Notes: a model not told the origin generated them from the sequence alone. A stretch of DNA of 64,000 nt from an uncultured SAR86 cluster bacterium (GCA_902557965.1 CACECK010000002.1:124001-188000), one strand, 5' to 3'. Positions 1 to 11,137 are shown, counted from the first letter of the stretch. Translations and numbers: made by a program.

Positions 1-1189
1 TTCATCTAAAAAATCAAAGGCCATTTCCAAAGCTGCAAAAGAGGTTTGGCAAGAAAAGCACCACCACGAGTTTCCAATTGATGTATTTCAAACAGGTTCC
101 GGTACAAGTTCAAATATGAATGCGAATGAAGTGATAGCAAATTTAGCGACTAAATTTGCAAAAGTAAAAGTTGGTCCAAATGATGATGTGAATATGAGTC
201 AAAGCAGTAATGATGTAATACCTACAGCTATAAAAATAAGTGCTCATATGGATCTGACCAAAAAACTTTTTCCAAAACTTGATGAGCTTATTAAAACCAT
301 TGAAAAAAAAGCAGAATCAGTAAAAGGAACCATTAAAACAGGAAGGACACATTTAATGGATGCTATGCCTATTGATTTTGCAGAAGAATTAAAAGCATGG
401 TCAAGTCAGCTTCAATCCTCAAAAGAGATGTTGAGCACTCTTGAAACAAAATTTCTTGAATTACCTCAGGGTGGAACAGCTGTTGGAAGTGGAATAAACG
501 CCCACAAACAATTTGCAAAATATTTTGCTCAAGAAATAACAAAGCTCTCTGGCAATAAATACAAATGTGTACCAAGTAAGAATTTTTATCATGAATTAAG
601 CGCACAAGATTGTTCTGTTCAATTGTCTGGTGAACTTAAGAATCTTGCAGTCATACTGATGAAAATATCTAATGATCTAAGGTGGATGAACAGTGGGCCA
701 CTTGCAGGCTTATCTGAAATTGAACTAAAAGCTCTTCAGCCTGGAAGTAGCATTATGCCAGGTAAGGTAAATCCTGTTATTCCAGAGGCGGTTGCAATGG
801 CATCTGCAGATGTAATTGGTAATGATGTTTCTATTACTGTTGCTGCGCAATCAGGTAGTTTTCAGCTTAATGTCATGTTGCCGGTGATTGCCTATAATCT
901 TTTAAAAAGTATAAATCTGTTATCAGGGGCCATGGATGTATTGTCAAAAAAAGCGATAAGAACTTTTAAAGTAAATAATAAAAATTTAGAAATTTCATTA
1001 TCAAAAAACCCAATTTTGGTTACTGCTTTAAATCCAATAATAGGATATGAAAATGCTGCTGCTATAGCGAAGAAAGCCTACAAAGAAAACAGACCCATAA
1101 TAGATGTTGCAGCTGAGGAAACAAATATATCAAAATCAAAGCTTTCAAAGTTGCTAGATCCGACCAAGCTTGCTAAAGGTGGTATTTAG
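1..1189 (+). CDS. fumC: Class II fumarate hydratase, 5' truncated by window edge
   Basis: Frame is open from position 2 upstream of the listed ATG (…FQTGSGTSSNMNANEVIAN…); class II signature GSSIMPGKVNPVIPEA. Confidence 0.96.
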   Translation, partial: SSKKSKAISKAAKEVWQEKHHHEFPIDVFQTGSGTSSNMNANEVIANLATKFAKVKVGPNDDVNMSQSSNDVIPTAIKISAHMDLTKKLFPKLDELIKTIEKKAESVKGTIKTGRTHLMDAMPIDFAEELKAWSSQLQSSKEMLSTLETKFLELPQGGTAVGSGINAHKQFAKYFAQEITKLSGNKYKCVPSKNFYHELSAQDCSVQLSGELKNLAVILMKISNDLRWMNSGPLAGLSEIELKALQPGSSIMPGKVNPVIPEAVAMASADVIGNDVSITVAAQSGSFQLNVMLPVIAYNLLKSINLLSGAMDVLSKKAIRTFKVNNKNLEISLSKNPILVTALNPIIGYENAAAIAKKAYKENRPIIDVAAEETNISKSKLSKLLDPTKLAKGGI

Positions 1190-1191
1190 AT

Positions 1192-1539
1192 ATGTCTGAT
1201 AATCTCTCAGAAAATAAATGCGAGGCATGCTCTATTGACGCACAAGCTTTAACCGAGCAAGAGATTAGTGAGTTTTTGCCACAAATTCCATCTTGGATTG
1301 TTCATGAAGAAGAGGGTATTAATAGACTTATTTGTTCCTTTGCTTTTCCAAATTATGAACATTCTGTTAATTTTACAAAACTTGTTGCGAAACTAGCTGA
1401 AGAAGAAGATCACCATCCTGAAATTGTTTTAGAATGGGGAAATGTCACTGTTTCTTGGTGGTCACACAAGATAAAAGGTTTGCACAGAAACGATTTTATT
1501 TGCGCCTCAAAAACTGATGACCTTTTTAAAAATTTATAA
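1192..1539 (+). CDS. phhB: 4a-hydroxytetrahydrobiopterin (pterin-4a-carbinolamine) dehydratase
   Basis: 115 aa; EEDHHPEI…VTVSWWSHKIKGLHRNDF is typical of the PCD family. Confidence 0.92.
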   Translation: MSDNLSENKCEACSIDAQALTEQEISEFLPQIPSWIVHEEEGINRLICSFAFPNYEHSVNFTKLVAKLAEEEDHHPEIVLEWGNVTVSWWSHKIKGLHRNDFICASKTDDLFKNL

Positions 1540-1554
1540 TTAATAACAAGGATA

Positions 1555-1782
1555 ATGGAACAGAATCAGAAGCCTTATCAATTCTTAGCATGGTCAGCTA
1601 CAGCTATTTTAATTTTAGCTGCATTGCTTGCAAGCTTTGTTCCTGCACTTGAATATCATCATTGGGCATTTATAATTGCAAATTCCTTATGGGTAATTGT
1701 TGGAATTTTATGGAAAGAAACAACTCTTATTGTGCTTAATGCAGGCCTAACAATTATTTATATCTTAGGATTGATCTTATAA
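1555..1782 (+). CDS. Small hydrophobic membrane protein, unknown function
   Basis: 75 aa, about two to three hydrophobic segments; follows phhB closely. Confidence 0.65.
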   Translation: MEQNQKPYQFLAWSATAILILAALLASFVPALEYHHWAFIIANSLWVIVGILWKETTLIVLNAGLTIIYILGLIL

Positions 1783-3075
1783 AAAAATAAATTTTGATAT
1801 AAAAATTAGCGTTAAGAACCATGCGCCAGAGGAAATTTCTTTTATTTCACCATTAGATATTTTTAAAGAAACGTAAGTCAAAAATCCAAGAGCAATTCCA
1901 TCAGCAATAGAAAATGTTAAAGGAATCATAACTATTATTACCAATGCAGGTATAAGTTCCTGAACATAAGACCAGTTAAGTTTTTCCATACCTCCAAGCA
2001 TTAGAATTGCGACGTAAATTAATGCTCCTGAGGTTGCATAAACTGGAATAATGGCAGCAAGCGGAGATAAAAACATTGCCATAATAAATAGCATACCTAC
2101 GACTACTGCAGTTAAGCCTGTTCTTCCGCCTGCTTCAACACCTGCAGAACTTTCAACATAGCTTGTTACAGGCGAACATCCAAAAAATGTTCCAAATATA
2201 CTTGCTCCACTATCAGCCTTGAGAGCTTTATCCAGATCTTTTGCTTCACCATTTTTATCTAAAAGATTTGCCCTGGTTGCAACTCCCACAAGAGTACCGG
2301 TTGTATCAAATAAATTTACAAATAAAAAAGACATTATTACTGTCACCATTCCAATATTTAGAGCACCGATAATGTCTAATTTCATAAGAGTTGGTGTAAT
2401 ATCTGGAGGGTAGGCAATTAAACCACTAAATTCTATCAATCTTGCGACTAACGCAATTAGCGTTATTGTTAAAATACCAACTATTATTGAGCCAGGAACT
2501 TTCCTTAGAGATAAAGCTGAAATTATTATAAAGCCCAAGCATGCTAGAAGAGTTTCAATCTTTTTAAAATCTCCAAGAGATAATATTGTTGCATCATTAC
2601 TGATAATAATTCCGCCACTTTTTAAACCAATCAATCCAATAAATAAGCCAACACCAGCACCCATTGCAATCCTTAGATTGAGAGGTATGCTAGAAATCAT
2701 CCAACTACGAAGTTTGGTGATGCTCATTATAAAAAATAAAACGCCAGCGATAAAAACTGCTCCAAGCGCTATTTCCCATGAATAACCCATTTCTCCAACA
2801 ACTGTATAAGTAAAAAATGCGTTTAGACCCATTCCTGGAGCAAGTCCGATAGGCCAATTTGCAAAAAACCCCATAATGAAACATGCAATAGCAGCTGCCA
2901 TACAGGTTCCAACAAAAATTGCACCTTGATCCATACCAGTAGCGGACATCATTTGTGGATTTACAAATATGATGTATGCCATTGTTATAAATGTTGTAAG
3001 ACCAGCTAATAATTCTTTTTTAATAGTGGTATCATGTTCACTTATTTTAAAAATCTGCTCTAAAATTTGTCTCAT
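1777..3075 (-). CDS. NCS2 family permease, AzgA/PbuG-like (guanine/hypoxanthine/adenine)
   Basis: 432 aa; ELLAGLTTFITMAYIIFVNPQMMSATGMD, GMGLNAFFTYTVV, SFLFVNLFDTTGTLVGVATRA. Confidence 0.93.
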   Translation of the reverse strand: MRQILEQIFKISEHDTTIKKELLAGLTTFITMAYIIFVNPQMMSATGMDQGAIFVGTCMAAAIACFIMGFFANWPIGLAPGMGLNAFFTYTVVGEMGYSWEIALGAVFIAGVLFFIMSITKLRSWMISSIPLNLRIAMGAGVGLFIGLIGLKSGGIIISNDATILSLGDFKKIETLLACLGFIIISALSLRKVPGSIIVGILTITLIALVARLIEFSGLIAYPPDITPTLMKLDIIGALNIGMVTVIMSFLFVNLFDTTGTLVGVATRANLLDKNGEAKDLDKALKADSGASIFGTFFGCSPVTSYVESSAGVEAGGRTGLTAVVVGMLFIMAMFLSPLAAIIPVYATSGALIYVAILMLGGMEKLNWSYVQELIPALVIIVMIPLTFSIADGIALGFLTYVSLKISNGEIKEISSGAWFLTLIFISKFIFL

Positions 3076-3183
3076 ATAAATATTCTGAATTTTAGTTATT
3101 TTAAGATTTTAAAAGTATACATTTATTTAATAAATTAATAGTTAAAATTTATAGAATAAAACAATTAATTAATCTTATTTTTT

Positions 3184-3199
3184 TGGCATGTAATTTGCA
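3184..3199 (+). promoter_or_regulatory. Candidate sigma-54-type -24/-12 element (TGGCATG-N4-TTGCA) upstream of TonB receptor
   Basis: tggcatgtaatttgca: GG and GC separated by exactly 10 nt, 43 bp before the ATG at 3242. A GCATGT direct repeat overlaps it. Confidence 0.4.
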
Positions 3200-3241
3200 T
3201 GTTATATTTTAATAAACAAACATTTAGACGGGGATCTAAAA

Positions 3242-5563
3242 ATGACTTTTAAACGACCTAACTTTTTTAAACTGAGCTTATTAACAGTTACTTTTTTATT
3301 TAACTTTAACTATGTTCAATCACAAGAGCAAACCATCGAGGATGTAATAGTTACTGCAGAGAAAAGAGATGAAAGTCTTCAAACTGTATCACAAGCAGTC
3401 ACAGCTATTACGGACTCAGAACTTGAAGCAAAAAATATAACCTCTTTTGTTGATTTAACCGCTATTGTGCCTGGAGTTACAGTTGCGAAAAACGAAGGAT
3501 ACAAAACTGTTATTTCAATTAGAGGTGTTGGTAACGAAACTAATCAAAATGCAATTGCTGCACCTTCGGTTGCTTTTCATATGGATGGAATTTTTGTTGC
3601 TTCTCCATTTTCTCTTCAAACTGATTTTGTTGATGTTCAAAGAATTGAGGTACTAAGAGGTCCTCAAGGTACTCTTTTTGGGCAAAATTCTACTGGCGGA
3701 GCCATAAATGTTATTTCTAAAAAGCCATCTTTTGATGATTTTTATGCAAAAACTGATATTACTCTTGGTGACTATGATCTAATGAAAATCGGAACCGCAC
3801 TTAATTTTCCAATTTCAGACAAACTGGCAACCAAACTTACAATATCTTCAATAGAAAGAGATGGATTTACTGAAAATTTAGTTACTGGTCAAGATCTAGA
3901 TGATGCATCAAGCATCAGCATTCGTAGTGATTGGATTTATGAAATTAGCGACACCTCATCCTTAAGAATATTTGGACAATATTTTGATTCAGATAGAAAT
4001 GGCTCAGCTATGAAAGGTAAGGATGATCTTTCTTCGGATGCCAGAAAACTATCTCAAGACACATTGTCAAAGCAAGAATTATCCTCAAAGATTTTCGCGG
4101 TTATTTATGAATCAGATTTGGGATATGCTAATTTAAAAGTTTTAGCTAGCAAACAAGAAGATGATATTTTGGTTGTGAGAGATAATGATAGGCATGCTGC
4201 AGGGGTACAACCAGTATTGTCAATGCCTGGCCTTCCATACATATATATCGATAATGCACCTTATTATCCAATGGCAGAATTTAATCCAGAATCCTCACTA
4301 GTAGATACTGATACTTTTGAAATAAATTTAATTTCAAATGAGCCAGCATTAAATGGAAAATTAGATTGGACTTTTGGAGCTTTTTATTTAAAACATAAAA
4401 TAGAAAATCATATTAGAGGATATGTCGATAACGATTTAGATGGTGAATTTAAATATGTTTGTGATGAGCCCTTTGCTAACCCTAATTATTGTTTCAATAT
4501 TGGAGAGAACCCCTTCGGTGCTGACTTTGATTTTGTTACAGATGCCTTCCCAGAGAGAGAGTCTTTTTCAATATATGGACAAACAACTTATATGATTTCA
4601 GATGTTTCAAGATTAATAAGTGGGATTAGATTTACCGAAGATGAAGTAACCACATGTAACGCTAACTTTTTCTTTGGCTGTGATAATTTGACCACTAGCT
4701 CAGATGAAATGACTGGAAAAATTGCTTTAGAGTATGACGTAAATTCCGACACCATGGTCTATTTATCATATACGGCAGGATATAAACCAGGCGGAACAAA
4801 CCTTACTTATGGTTCTGATGCAGAAGATGGTTCTTTTTCTGCAATGGTTTTTGAAACTTTCGAACCTGAAACAGTAGATTCAATGGAATTTGGTATCAAA
4901 TCTGACTTTTATGATGGCAAGGCTAGAGCTAATATAGCCGTATTTTCATATGATTATGAGAATCTTCAATTCCAAGCAACAGATCCAATTCCTTATCAAG
5001 GAGGAGTTGCAAATATTCCAGAATCTGAGATGTCGGGAGTTGAAATAGAGTTTACAGCTTTGTTCACAGACAATATAACTTTTGATATGAATCTTGGTTT
5101 TATTGATTCTGAAGTCAGCTCGGATTTTGAAGTCCTTGATAATGTTCTTGCATTTCAATATTTTTTTGGAGAGGAAGCACTAAGATATGATCTTAGAGAG
5201 AATGTAAATGGAAATGAGCTTGCTAAAACACCAGACTTTACTGCAGACATATCAATGACATATGAAACAGAATTACCATCTGGCAATTCTTTAACAAGTG
5301 TCTTTCAGTTTATAAAAAGAGGAGAATTTATGCAGCGTGTTAACAATAATCCCTCAGTTGATAAAGTTCCTGATTATCAAATATTTAATGTTTCGGTAGG
5401 ATTAGATTTTAAAAATGATTTAAGTTTAGACTTTATTCTATTGAATGCTGGTGATGAAGATGGGCTCAACTCAGCAATGACTGATGTCTTTGGTGTTGCA
5501 GCAACTGGACTTGAGTATATTCCTCCGAGACAAATAATGACTAGATTAAGCTACAAGTTCTGA
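3242..5563 (+). CDS. TonB-dependent receptor
   Basis: 773 aa; TonB box-like EDVIVTAEKR, plug motif RIEVLRGPQGTLFGQNSTGGAINVISKKP, beta-barrel, terminal aromatic RLSYKF. Confidence 0.95.
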   Translation: MTFKRPNFFKLSLLTVTFLFNFNYVQSQEQTIEDVIVTAEKRDESLQTVSQAVTAITDSELEAKNITSFVDLTAIVPGVTVAKNEGYKTVISIRGVGNETNQNAIAAPSVAFHMDGIFVASPFSLQTDFVDVQRIEVLRGPQGTLFGQNSTGGAINVISKKPSFDDFYAKTDITLGDYDLMKIGTALNFPISDKLATKLTISSIERDGFTENLVTGQDLDDASSISIRSDWIYEISDTSSLRIFGQYFDSDRNGSAMKGKDDLSSDARKLSQDTLSKQELSSKIFAVIYESDLGYANLKVLASKQEDDILVVRDNDRHAAGVQPVLSMPGLPYIYIDNAPYYPMAEFNPESSLVDTDTFEINLISNEPALNGKLDWTFGAFYLKHKIENHIRGYVDNDLDGEFKYVCDEPFANPNYCFNIGENPFGADFDFVTDAFPERESFSIYGQTTYMISDVSRLISGIRFTEDEVTTCNANFFFGCDNLTTSSDEMTGKIALEYDVNSDTMVYLSYTAGYKPGGTNLTYGSDAEDGSFSAMVFETFEPETVDSMEFGIKSDFYDGKARANIAVFSYDYENLQFQATDPIPYQGGVANIPESEMSGVEIEFTALFTDNITFDMNLGFIDSEVSSDFEVLDNVLAFQYFFGEEALRYDLRENVNGNELAKTPDFTADISMTYETELPSGNSLTSVFQFIKRGEFMQRVNNNPSVDKVPDYQIFNVSVGLDFKNDLSLDFILLNAGDEDGLNSAMTDVFGVAATGLEYIPPRQIMTRLSYKF

Positions 5564-5628
5564 TTTAATTTGATCATAAAGTTATACTAATAAGATTAAG
5601 ATTTGCTTTTTATACGTATACCTAAAAC

Positions 5629-6192
5629 ATGGATAAGCTTTTTATAAAATCTGATGTTCTATTAAAAGATTCTTTTCAACTTGCGTGGAATGTTTACGAG
5701 AGTGGCTTTGAACCAAATTATATAATTGGAGTTTGGAGAGGAGGCGCACCGGTTGGTATTGCAGTTCAAGAATTTTTAAATGTATTAGGAATAAAATCTG
5801 ATCATGTTGCGATTAGGACTTCTTATTACTCTGGGATAGGCGAAAGAAAAGATAGCGTTCAGGTATATGGATTAAATTATGTAATCAGGCAGCTTGAATC
5901 AGAAGATAGATTGCTTATTGTTGATGATGTCCACGATACCGGAAATTCTGTTGCACAGATAATTGCTGATATTGCGGCTGCATGCAAAAAAAATACTCCC
6001 GAAATAAAGATTGCAACCCCTTATTACAAACCAAATAAAAGTCAAACGGGTAATAAACCTGATTATTATCTTCATGAGACAGATCAATGGTTAGTTTTTC
6101 CTCATGAATTAGATGGCTTATCTGTGGAAGAAATTATAGAAAACAAACCAGAGCTCGCTAATTTGATTGATAAAATAAAGAATCATATTTAA
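5629..6192 (+). CDS. Phosphoribosyltransferase, HPRT/XGPRT-like
   Basis: 187 aa; PRPP-binding motif LLIVDDVHDTGNS; GVWRGGAPVG. Confidence 0.85.
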   Translation: MDKLFIKSDVLLKDSFQLAWNVYESGFEPNYIIGVWRGGAPVGIAVQEFLNVLGIKSDHVAIRTSYYSGIGERKDSVQVYGLNYVIRQLESEDRLLIVDDVHDTGNSVAQIIADIAAACKKNTPEIKIATPYYKPNKSQTGNKPDYYLHETDQWLVFPHELDGLSVEEIIENKPELANLIDKIKNHI

Positions 6193-6258
6193 GTTTATAA
6201 AAAATAAGCTATAAATCGACACTCTTTTTTTTCTTTTATGGTTTAGTTATAATCTGTC

Positions 6259-7722
6259 ATGGATAAATTAAAACAAAAAGCGTTAACCTTTGATGACGTT
6301 CTACTTCTTCCAAGATATAGTGACTTTCTTCCTAGTGAAGCAAGCACTGATTCAAAACTAACTCGTAACATTTCATTAAAATTACCTCTAATTGCAGCTG
6401 CAATGGATACTGTAACTGAATCACGCATGGCTATTGCTCTTGCAGAGGCTGGAGGTATTGGCATTATTCATAAAAATAATTCAATTGAGGAGCATGCTCA
6501 GTTAGTGAGAGCTGTAAAAAAATATGAAAGTGGCATTGTCAGAGATCCGGTAACAATAAGTTCATCAAAATCAATTGGTGAGCTAAAACAATTAACTTCA
6601 GACCTTAGCATTTCAGGTATGCCAGTTGTTGATAATGGCGAACTCAAAGGTATTGTTACGAGTAGAGATTTTAGATATGCAGACAATATGAATTCAAATG
6701 TGTCTTCTATCATGACACCCTTTGAAAAGCTTGTAACTGTAAAAGAAGGCGTATCTCAAAAAGAAGTTATGCAACTAATGTATGAAAACAGGATTGAAAA
6801 AGTACTAGTTCTAGATGATCAAGATAACCTATCAGGGCTGGTAACTATGAAAGATATAGAAAAATCTGCACAAAATCCTGATGCAACTAAAGATGAATCT
6901 GGAAGACTAAAAGTTGGTGCTGCTCTTGGCACAGATAAAGAAGCAATTAAAAGAGCAGAAGCATTGGCAAACGAAGGTGTTGATGTATTTGTAATCGATA
7001 GCGCACATGGACATTCAAAAAATGTTATCGATATGATTAAAATGATCAAAAAGTCTTTTAAAGATATTGATGTTATAGGTGGAAATATTGCTACTGCAGA
7101 TGCTGCAATAGAACTTCAAAAGGCGGGCGCAGATGCAGTAAAAGTTGGTATGGGACCAGGTTCAATTTGCACCACTAGGATTATTGCTGGAATAGGAGTT
7201 CCACAAATATCTGCGATATATGATATTAAGAAAGCTCTTCAAAAAACTGATATACCAGTTATCGCAGATGGTGGTATTAGGTTTTCAGGTGATATTGCAA
7301 AGGCTATTGCTGCTGGAGCTGACTCAGTAATGTTAGGAAGTCTTTTTGCAGGAACAGAAGAAGCTCCAGGCAAAGTTGAATTATTTCAAGGCAGAAGTTT
7401 TAAGACTTATCGTGGCATGGGCTCTATTGGAGCAATGACTGAAAGAGAAGATGCAAATAGATACATGCAGGAAGATGTAGAAATAAATAAATTAGTTCCC
7501 GAAGGTATTGAAGGAAGAGTTCCATACAAGGGCCTTGTTTTAAATGTTGTTAATCAATTAGTTGGTGGATTAAGGCAAAGCATGGGATATATAGGTTGTA
7601 AAAACATTTCAGAGATGCATAAAAATAGTCAATTTGTTGAGATTACTAATGCCGGAATGACTGAAAGTCATGTTCATGACGTCATGATAACTAAAGAGGC
7701 TCCTAACTACCAAAGAAGTTAG
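6259..7722 (+). CDS. guaB: IMP dehydrogenase
   Basis: 487 aa; [17 protein letters not shown] region, [18 protein letters not shown] catalytic loop, [10 protein letters not shown]. Confidence 0.98.
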   Translation: MDKLKQKALTFDDVLLLPRYSDFLPSEASTDSKLTRNISLKLPLIAAAMDTVTESRMAIALAEAGGIGIIHKNNSIEEHAQLVRAVKKYESGIVRDPVTISSSKSIGELKQLTSDLSISGMPVVDNGELKGIVTSRDFRYADNMNSNVSSIMTPFEKLVTVKEGVSQKEVMQLMYENRIEKVLVLDDQDNLSGLVTMKDIEKSAQNPDATKDESGRLKVGAALGTDKEAIKRAEALANEGVDVFVIDSAHGHSKNVIDMIKMIKKSFKDIDVIGGNIATADAAIELQKAGADAVKVGMGPGSICTTRIIAGIGVPQISAIYDIKKALQKTDIPVIADGGIRFSGDIAKAIAAGADSVMLGSLFAGTEEAPGKVELFQGRSFKTYRGMGSIGAMTEREDANRYMQEDVEINKLVPEGIEGRVPYKGLVLNVVNQLVGGLRQSMGYIGCKNISEMHKNSQFVEITNAGMTESHVHDVMITKEAPNYQRS

Positions 7723-7729
7723 TTAACTA

Positions 7730-9295
7730 ATGAAAAAATTATCAGTAAACAATAAGAATATTGATAAGATTCTAGTTTTAGATTTTGGGTCTCAATATAC
7801 TCAATTGATTGCAAGACGCGTAAGAGAAAGCGACGTTTATTCAGAAATTCTCCCATGGGATATAGACGAAACAAAGATAAAAGATTTAGATCCTAAGGGG
7901 ATAATTTTATCTGGAGGACCCAACTCTGTAACAAAAAGTTTTACCCCAAGAATACCTCAGATTGTATTTGAGCTTTCCATTCCAGTTTTAGGGATATGTT
8001 ACGGAATGCAAACACTTGCTGAACAAATGGGAGGTCATGTGGTCTCAGTTGATCAAAAAGAGTTCGGTCATTCTGAATTAGAAATACATAATGATTCTAG
8101 GTTATTTCATGGTATTGATAAAAAATTAAATGTTTGGATGAGTCATGGAGATCAAGTTCAAGATCTACCTGATGGTTTTAAACTTCTAGCGTCAACCAAA
8201 ACAGCTCCTATTGCTGCTATGCAACATGAAAATCTTCCATATTATGCAATCCAGTTTCATCCAGAAGTGACGCATACGAATCATGGCGAGGATATTCTTA
8301 ACAACTTTATTTTAAATATCTGTGCGGCCAATACTGATTGGAGAATGGATGACTTAATTGCGAGTAGGATTGATGAAATTAAAAATCAAGTCCAAGGTAA
8401 TAAAGTTCTTTTGGGATTATCTGGTGGAGTTGATTCCTCAGTAACAGCAGCATTGCTTAATAAAGCAATTGGTAAAAAGTTAACATGTGTATTTGTAGAC
8501 AATGGGCTGCTTAGAAAAGGTGAGGCAGATCAAGTAATGCAAACATTTAAAGAAAATATGAATTTAAATGTAATTAAATCAGATAGCAAAGAGATATTCC
8601 TAAGACATCTTAAGAATATTGAAGATCCTGAACAAAAAAGAAAAGTGATTGGCAGAACTTTTATTGATGTTTTTGATGCTGAGGCAATAAAATTAAAAGA
8701 TATAAAATTTCTAGCACAAGGAACAATTTATCCAGATGTAATTGAATCGTCTGGAAGTGAATCAAAAGAGGCAAGAGTTATAAAATCTCACCATAATGTT
8801 GGCGGACTTCCTGAGGAAATGGAACTAGATTTGGTTGAGCCTTTGCGGGACCTCTTCAAAGACGAAGTCAGAAGAATGGGAATTGAGCTAGGCATACCTA
8901 AAGAAATGATAGATAGACATCCATTTCCAGGGCCTGGACTCGGCGTGAGGATAATTGGAGAAATAACAAAAGAAAAAACAAAGATTCTTCAAGAAGCTGA
9001 CCATATTTTTATTGAAGAACTTATCAATGCAGATCTTTATGATAGTGTCTCTCAAGCTTTTGCAGTTTTATTACCGGTAAAGTCAGTTGGGGTAGTTGGA
9101 GACGAGAGAAGATATGCGGAAGTCATTGCATTAAGAGCGGTTGAGACTGTTGATTTTATGACTGCGAAATGGGCGCATCTTCCATATGAGTTTTTAGAAA
9201 ATGTTTCTAATAGAATTGTTAACGAAATTGAGGATGTGAGCAGGGTGGTTTTTGATATTTCAAGCAAACCTCCAGCAACTATTGAGTGGGAATAA
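7730..9295 (+). CDS. guaA: GMP synthase (glutamine-hydrolysing)
   Basis: 521 aa; GATase GICYGMQ, P-loop [13 protein letters not shown]-term [17 protein letters not shown]. Confidence 0.98.
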   Translation: MKKLSVNNKNIDKILVLDFGSQYTQLIARRVRESDVYSEILPWDIDETKIKDLDPKGIILSGGPNSVTKSFTPRIPQIVFELSIPVLGICYGMQTLAEQMGGHVVSVDQKEFGHSELEIHNDSRLFHGIDKKLNVWMSHGDQVQDLPDGFKLLASTKTAPIAAMQHENLPYYAIQFHPEVTHTNHGEDILNNFILNICAANTDWRMDDLIASRIDEIKNQVQGNKVLLGLSGGVDSSVTAALLNKAIGKKLTCVFVDNGLLRKGEADQVMQTFKENMNLNVIKSDSKEIFLRHLKNIEDPEQKRKVIGRTFIDVFDAEAIKLKDIKFLAQGTIYPDVIESSGSESKEARVIKSHHNVGGLPEEMELDLVEPLRDLFKDEVRRMGIELGIPKEMIDRHPFPGPGLGVRIIGEITKEKTKILQEADHIFIEELINADLYDSVSQAFAVLLPVKSVGVVGDERRYAEVIALRAVETVDFMTAKWAHLPYEFLENVSNRIVNEIEDVSRVVFDISSKPPATIEWE

Positions 9296-9296
9296 T

Positions 9297-9905
9297 ATGA
9301 AAATTTGTATAGTTTTTGGTCACTATAATACTAAAGATTCTTTTAACGCATCTGTTAGAGATACCTTTATTGAAGAAGCAAAAAAAATTGGACATGAAAT
9401 AGATTTAATTAATTTATTTGATGAAGAAGAACAATTGCCATTTTATAGAAGTGATATTAATCCTCCTCCAAAGTTAGTAATGGATTATAGAGATAGACTT
9501 GAGGATGCTGATGTTATGTTTTTAATGAGCGCTTGTCATAATCTAAGAATGAGCGGTGTCCTAGAAAATTGGATTGATTGGGTCCTGCATCCAACATGGT
9601 TTTTTTCATATAAATCATTATTACCTGATAGCAAGTTTCTTGGGAATTACGGATATCCTGTTGCTGGAGCAATGAAAAATAAAATTGGAATTGTTTCTAT
9701 GACTTATGGCGGACCAATGGTGACCTATTTCAATTTTTCTCTTTTCGACAATATTCCCTATAGAAGATTAAAAAAGTCTGTCTTTCAATTAGGAGGACTA
9801 AAGACAAAATATTTGAGATTCTATTCAGTTCTTCCTAATATGAAAAAAAGTGATTTTGAAAAACACATGCAAAAAGTAAGAAAATTTGCAAGAAGCATAA
9901 AATGA
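9297..9905 (+). CDS. Flavodoxin-fold NAD(P)H dehydrogenase/oxidoreductase
   Basis: MKICIVFGHYNTKDSFNASVRDTFIEEAKK…; ATG at 9297 directly after guaA stop is preferred over the listed 9252. Confidence 0.8.
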   Translation: MKICIVFGHYNTKDSFNASVRDTFIEEAKKIGHEIDLINLFDEEEQLPFYRSDINPPPKLVMDYRDRLEDADVMFLMSACHNLRMSGVLENWIDWVLHPTWFFSYKSLLPDSKFLGNYGYPVAGAMKNKIGIVSMTYGGPMVTYFNFSLFDNIPYRRLKKSVFQLGGLKTKYLRFYSVLPNMKKSDFEKHMQKVRKFARSIK

Positions 9906-11137
9906 AGTTTTTTGGTTGGAGAATGGTACTCACTGGTCTTACCCTTGAGTTCACTGTTGTAGGTTTCCTTTTTTATAGCTTTCCTGTCATTTGGCCTTAT
10001 TTGATATCAGAACTCGGTATGACTGAAAGTCAGCTTGGAATGGTTTCCGCATTCTATTTTATTCCTGTGGCAGTTTTAGCAATTATTATTGGTCGCGCCC
10101 TTGATAAGTATTCTGTTAAAAAATTTATGATGATAGGCGCTATTATTTACGCTATTGGACTTTTCTCTTTAAGTTTCATAAATTCTTATTGGTCTCTTTT
10201 AAGCATTTATCTAACCATTCTTGCTTTGGGTTCTATAATGATGGGAAATTTAGCTGTATCTAAATTAATCGCAAATTGGTTTGATAAAAATGCAGGTAGA
10301 GCCTTAGGTATTGCAGCAATAGGCATTTCCTTTTCGGGGGTTATGTTGCCCTTGATTGTTGATCCTCTTCTTGACTTGGTGGGTTGGAGAAATGTTTATG
10401 TAATATTTGCTTCTGTAGTTCTTTTTATTATTTTACCTCTTATCTTTTTTACTGTGATTGATGATCCAAAGACAGTTAATCAAGTTAAAGACGGCATAAA
10501 AATAGATAATGAGGAAAAATTTATACCTCAGGAGATGACCGCAAAAGAGCTTTTATATAAAAAAGTTTTTTGGGTAATTTCTTTAGCGTTTGCTTTTCAA
10601 TTTCTTTCCATGATGGGTGTGCTTGCTTTTTTGCCTGTCCATGCAAGTAAAATGGGGCTTGATGAAACTTGGAATCTTTTGGGATTACCAATCAAGCAAT
10701 ATGTTTTTGCATATTCTTTAGCAGCATTTGGAGGAGTCCTAGGAAAAATAATATTTGGATATCTGATGGATATTATGAAAGCTGCACATCCTGCAATGAT
10801 GGCTATGTTTCTTCAAGCAACCGGAATCTTTGGAATTACTTATTTCAACGAACCTAATATATTTCTTTTATGTGCATTCATATTTGGTTTAGGTTTTGGT
10901 GCTGCCACTCCTCTTATGACAGCATGTTACCTAAGAATTTTCGGGGCACATAATCTTGGGAAAGCTAGAGGCATATCATCTCCAATTATTTCGCCGCTTC
11001 AACCAATTGGAATTCTAATAACAAGCATACTTATAGGATTTCAAGATACTTATTTTGTAGCTTTTAATATTATGGGATGTTTTGCTTTAGTTGCCGTTGT
11101 TTTGGCTAGCCAAATTAAAGAGCCTGAAAAAATCTAA
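9902..11137 (+). CDS. MFS transporter
   Basis: 411 aa, roughly 12 TM; 4-bp overlap with upstream gene. Confidence 0.88.
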   Translation: MKFFGWRMVLTGLTLEFTVVGFLFYSFPVIWPYLISELGMTESQLGMVSAFYFIPVAVLAIIIGRALDKYSVKKFMMIGAIIYAIGLFSLSFINSYWSLLSIYLTILALGSIMMGNLAVSKLIANWFDKNAGRALGIAAIGISFSGVMLPLIVDPLLDLVGWRNVYVIFASVVLFIILPLIFFTVIDDPKTVNQVKDGIKIDNEEKFIPQEMTAKELLYKKVFWVISLAFAFQFLSMMGVLAFLPVHASKMGLDETWNLLGLPIKQYVFAYSLAAFGGVLGKIIFGYLMDIMKAAHPAMMAMFLQATGIFGITYFNEPNIFLLCAFIFGLGFGAATPLMTACYLRIFGAHNLGKARGISSPIISPLQPIGILITSILIGFQDTYFVAFNIMGCFALVAVVLASQIKEPEKI

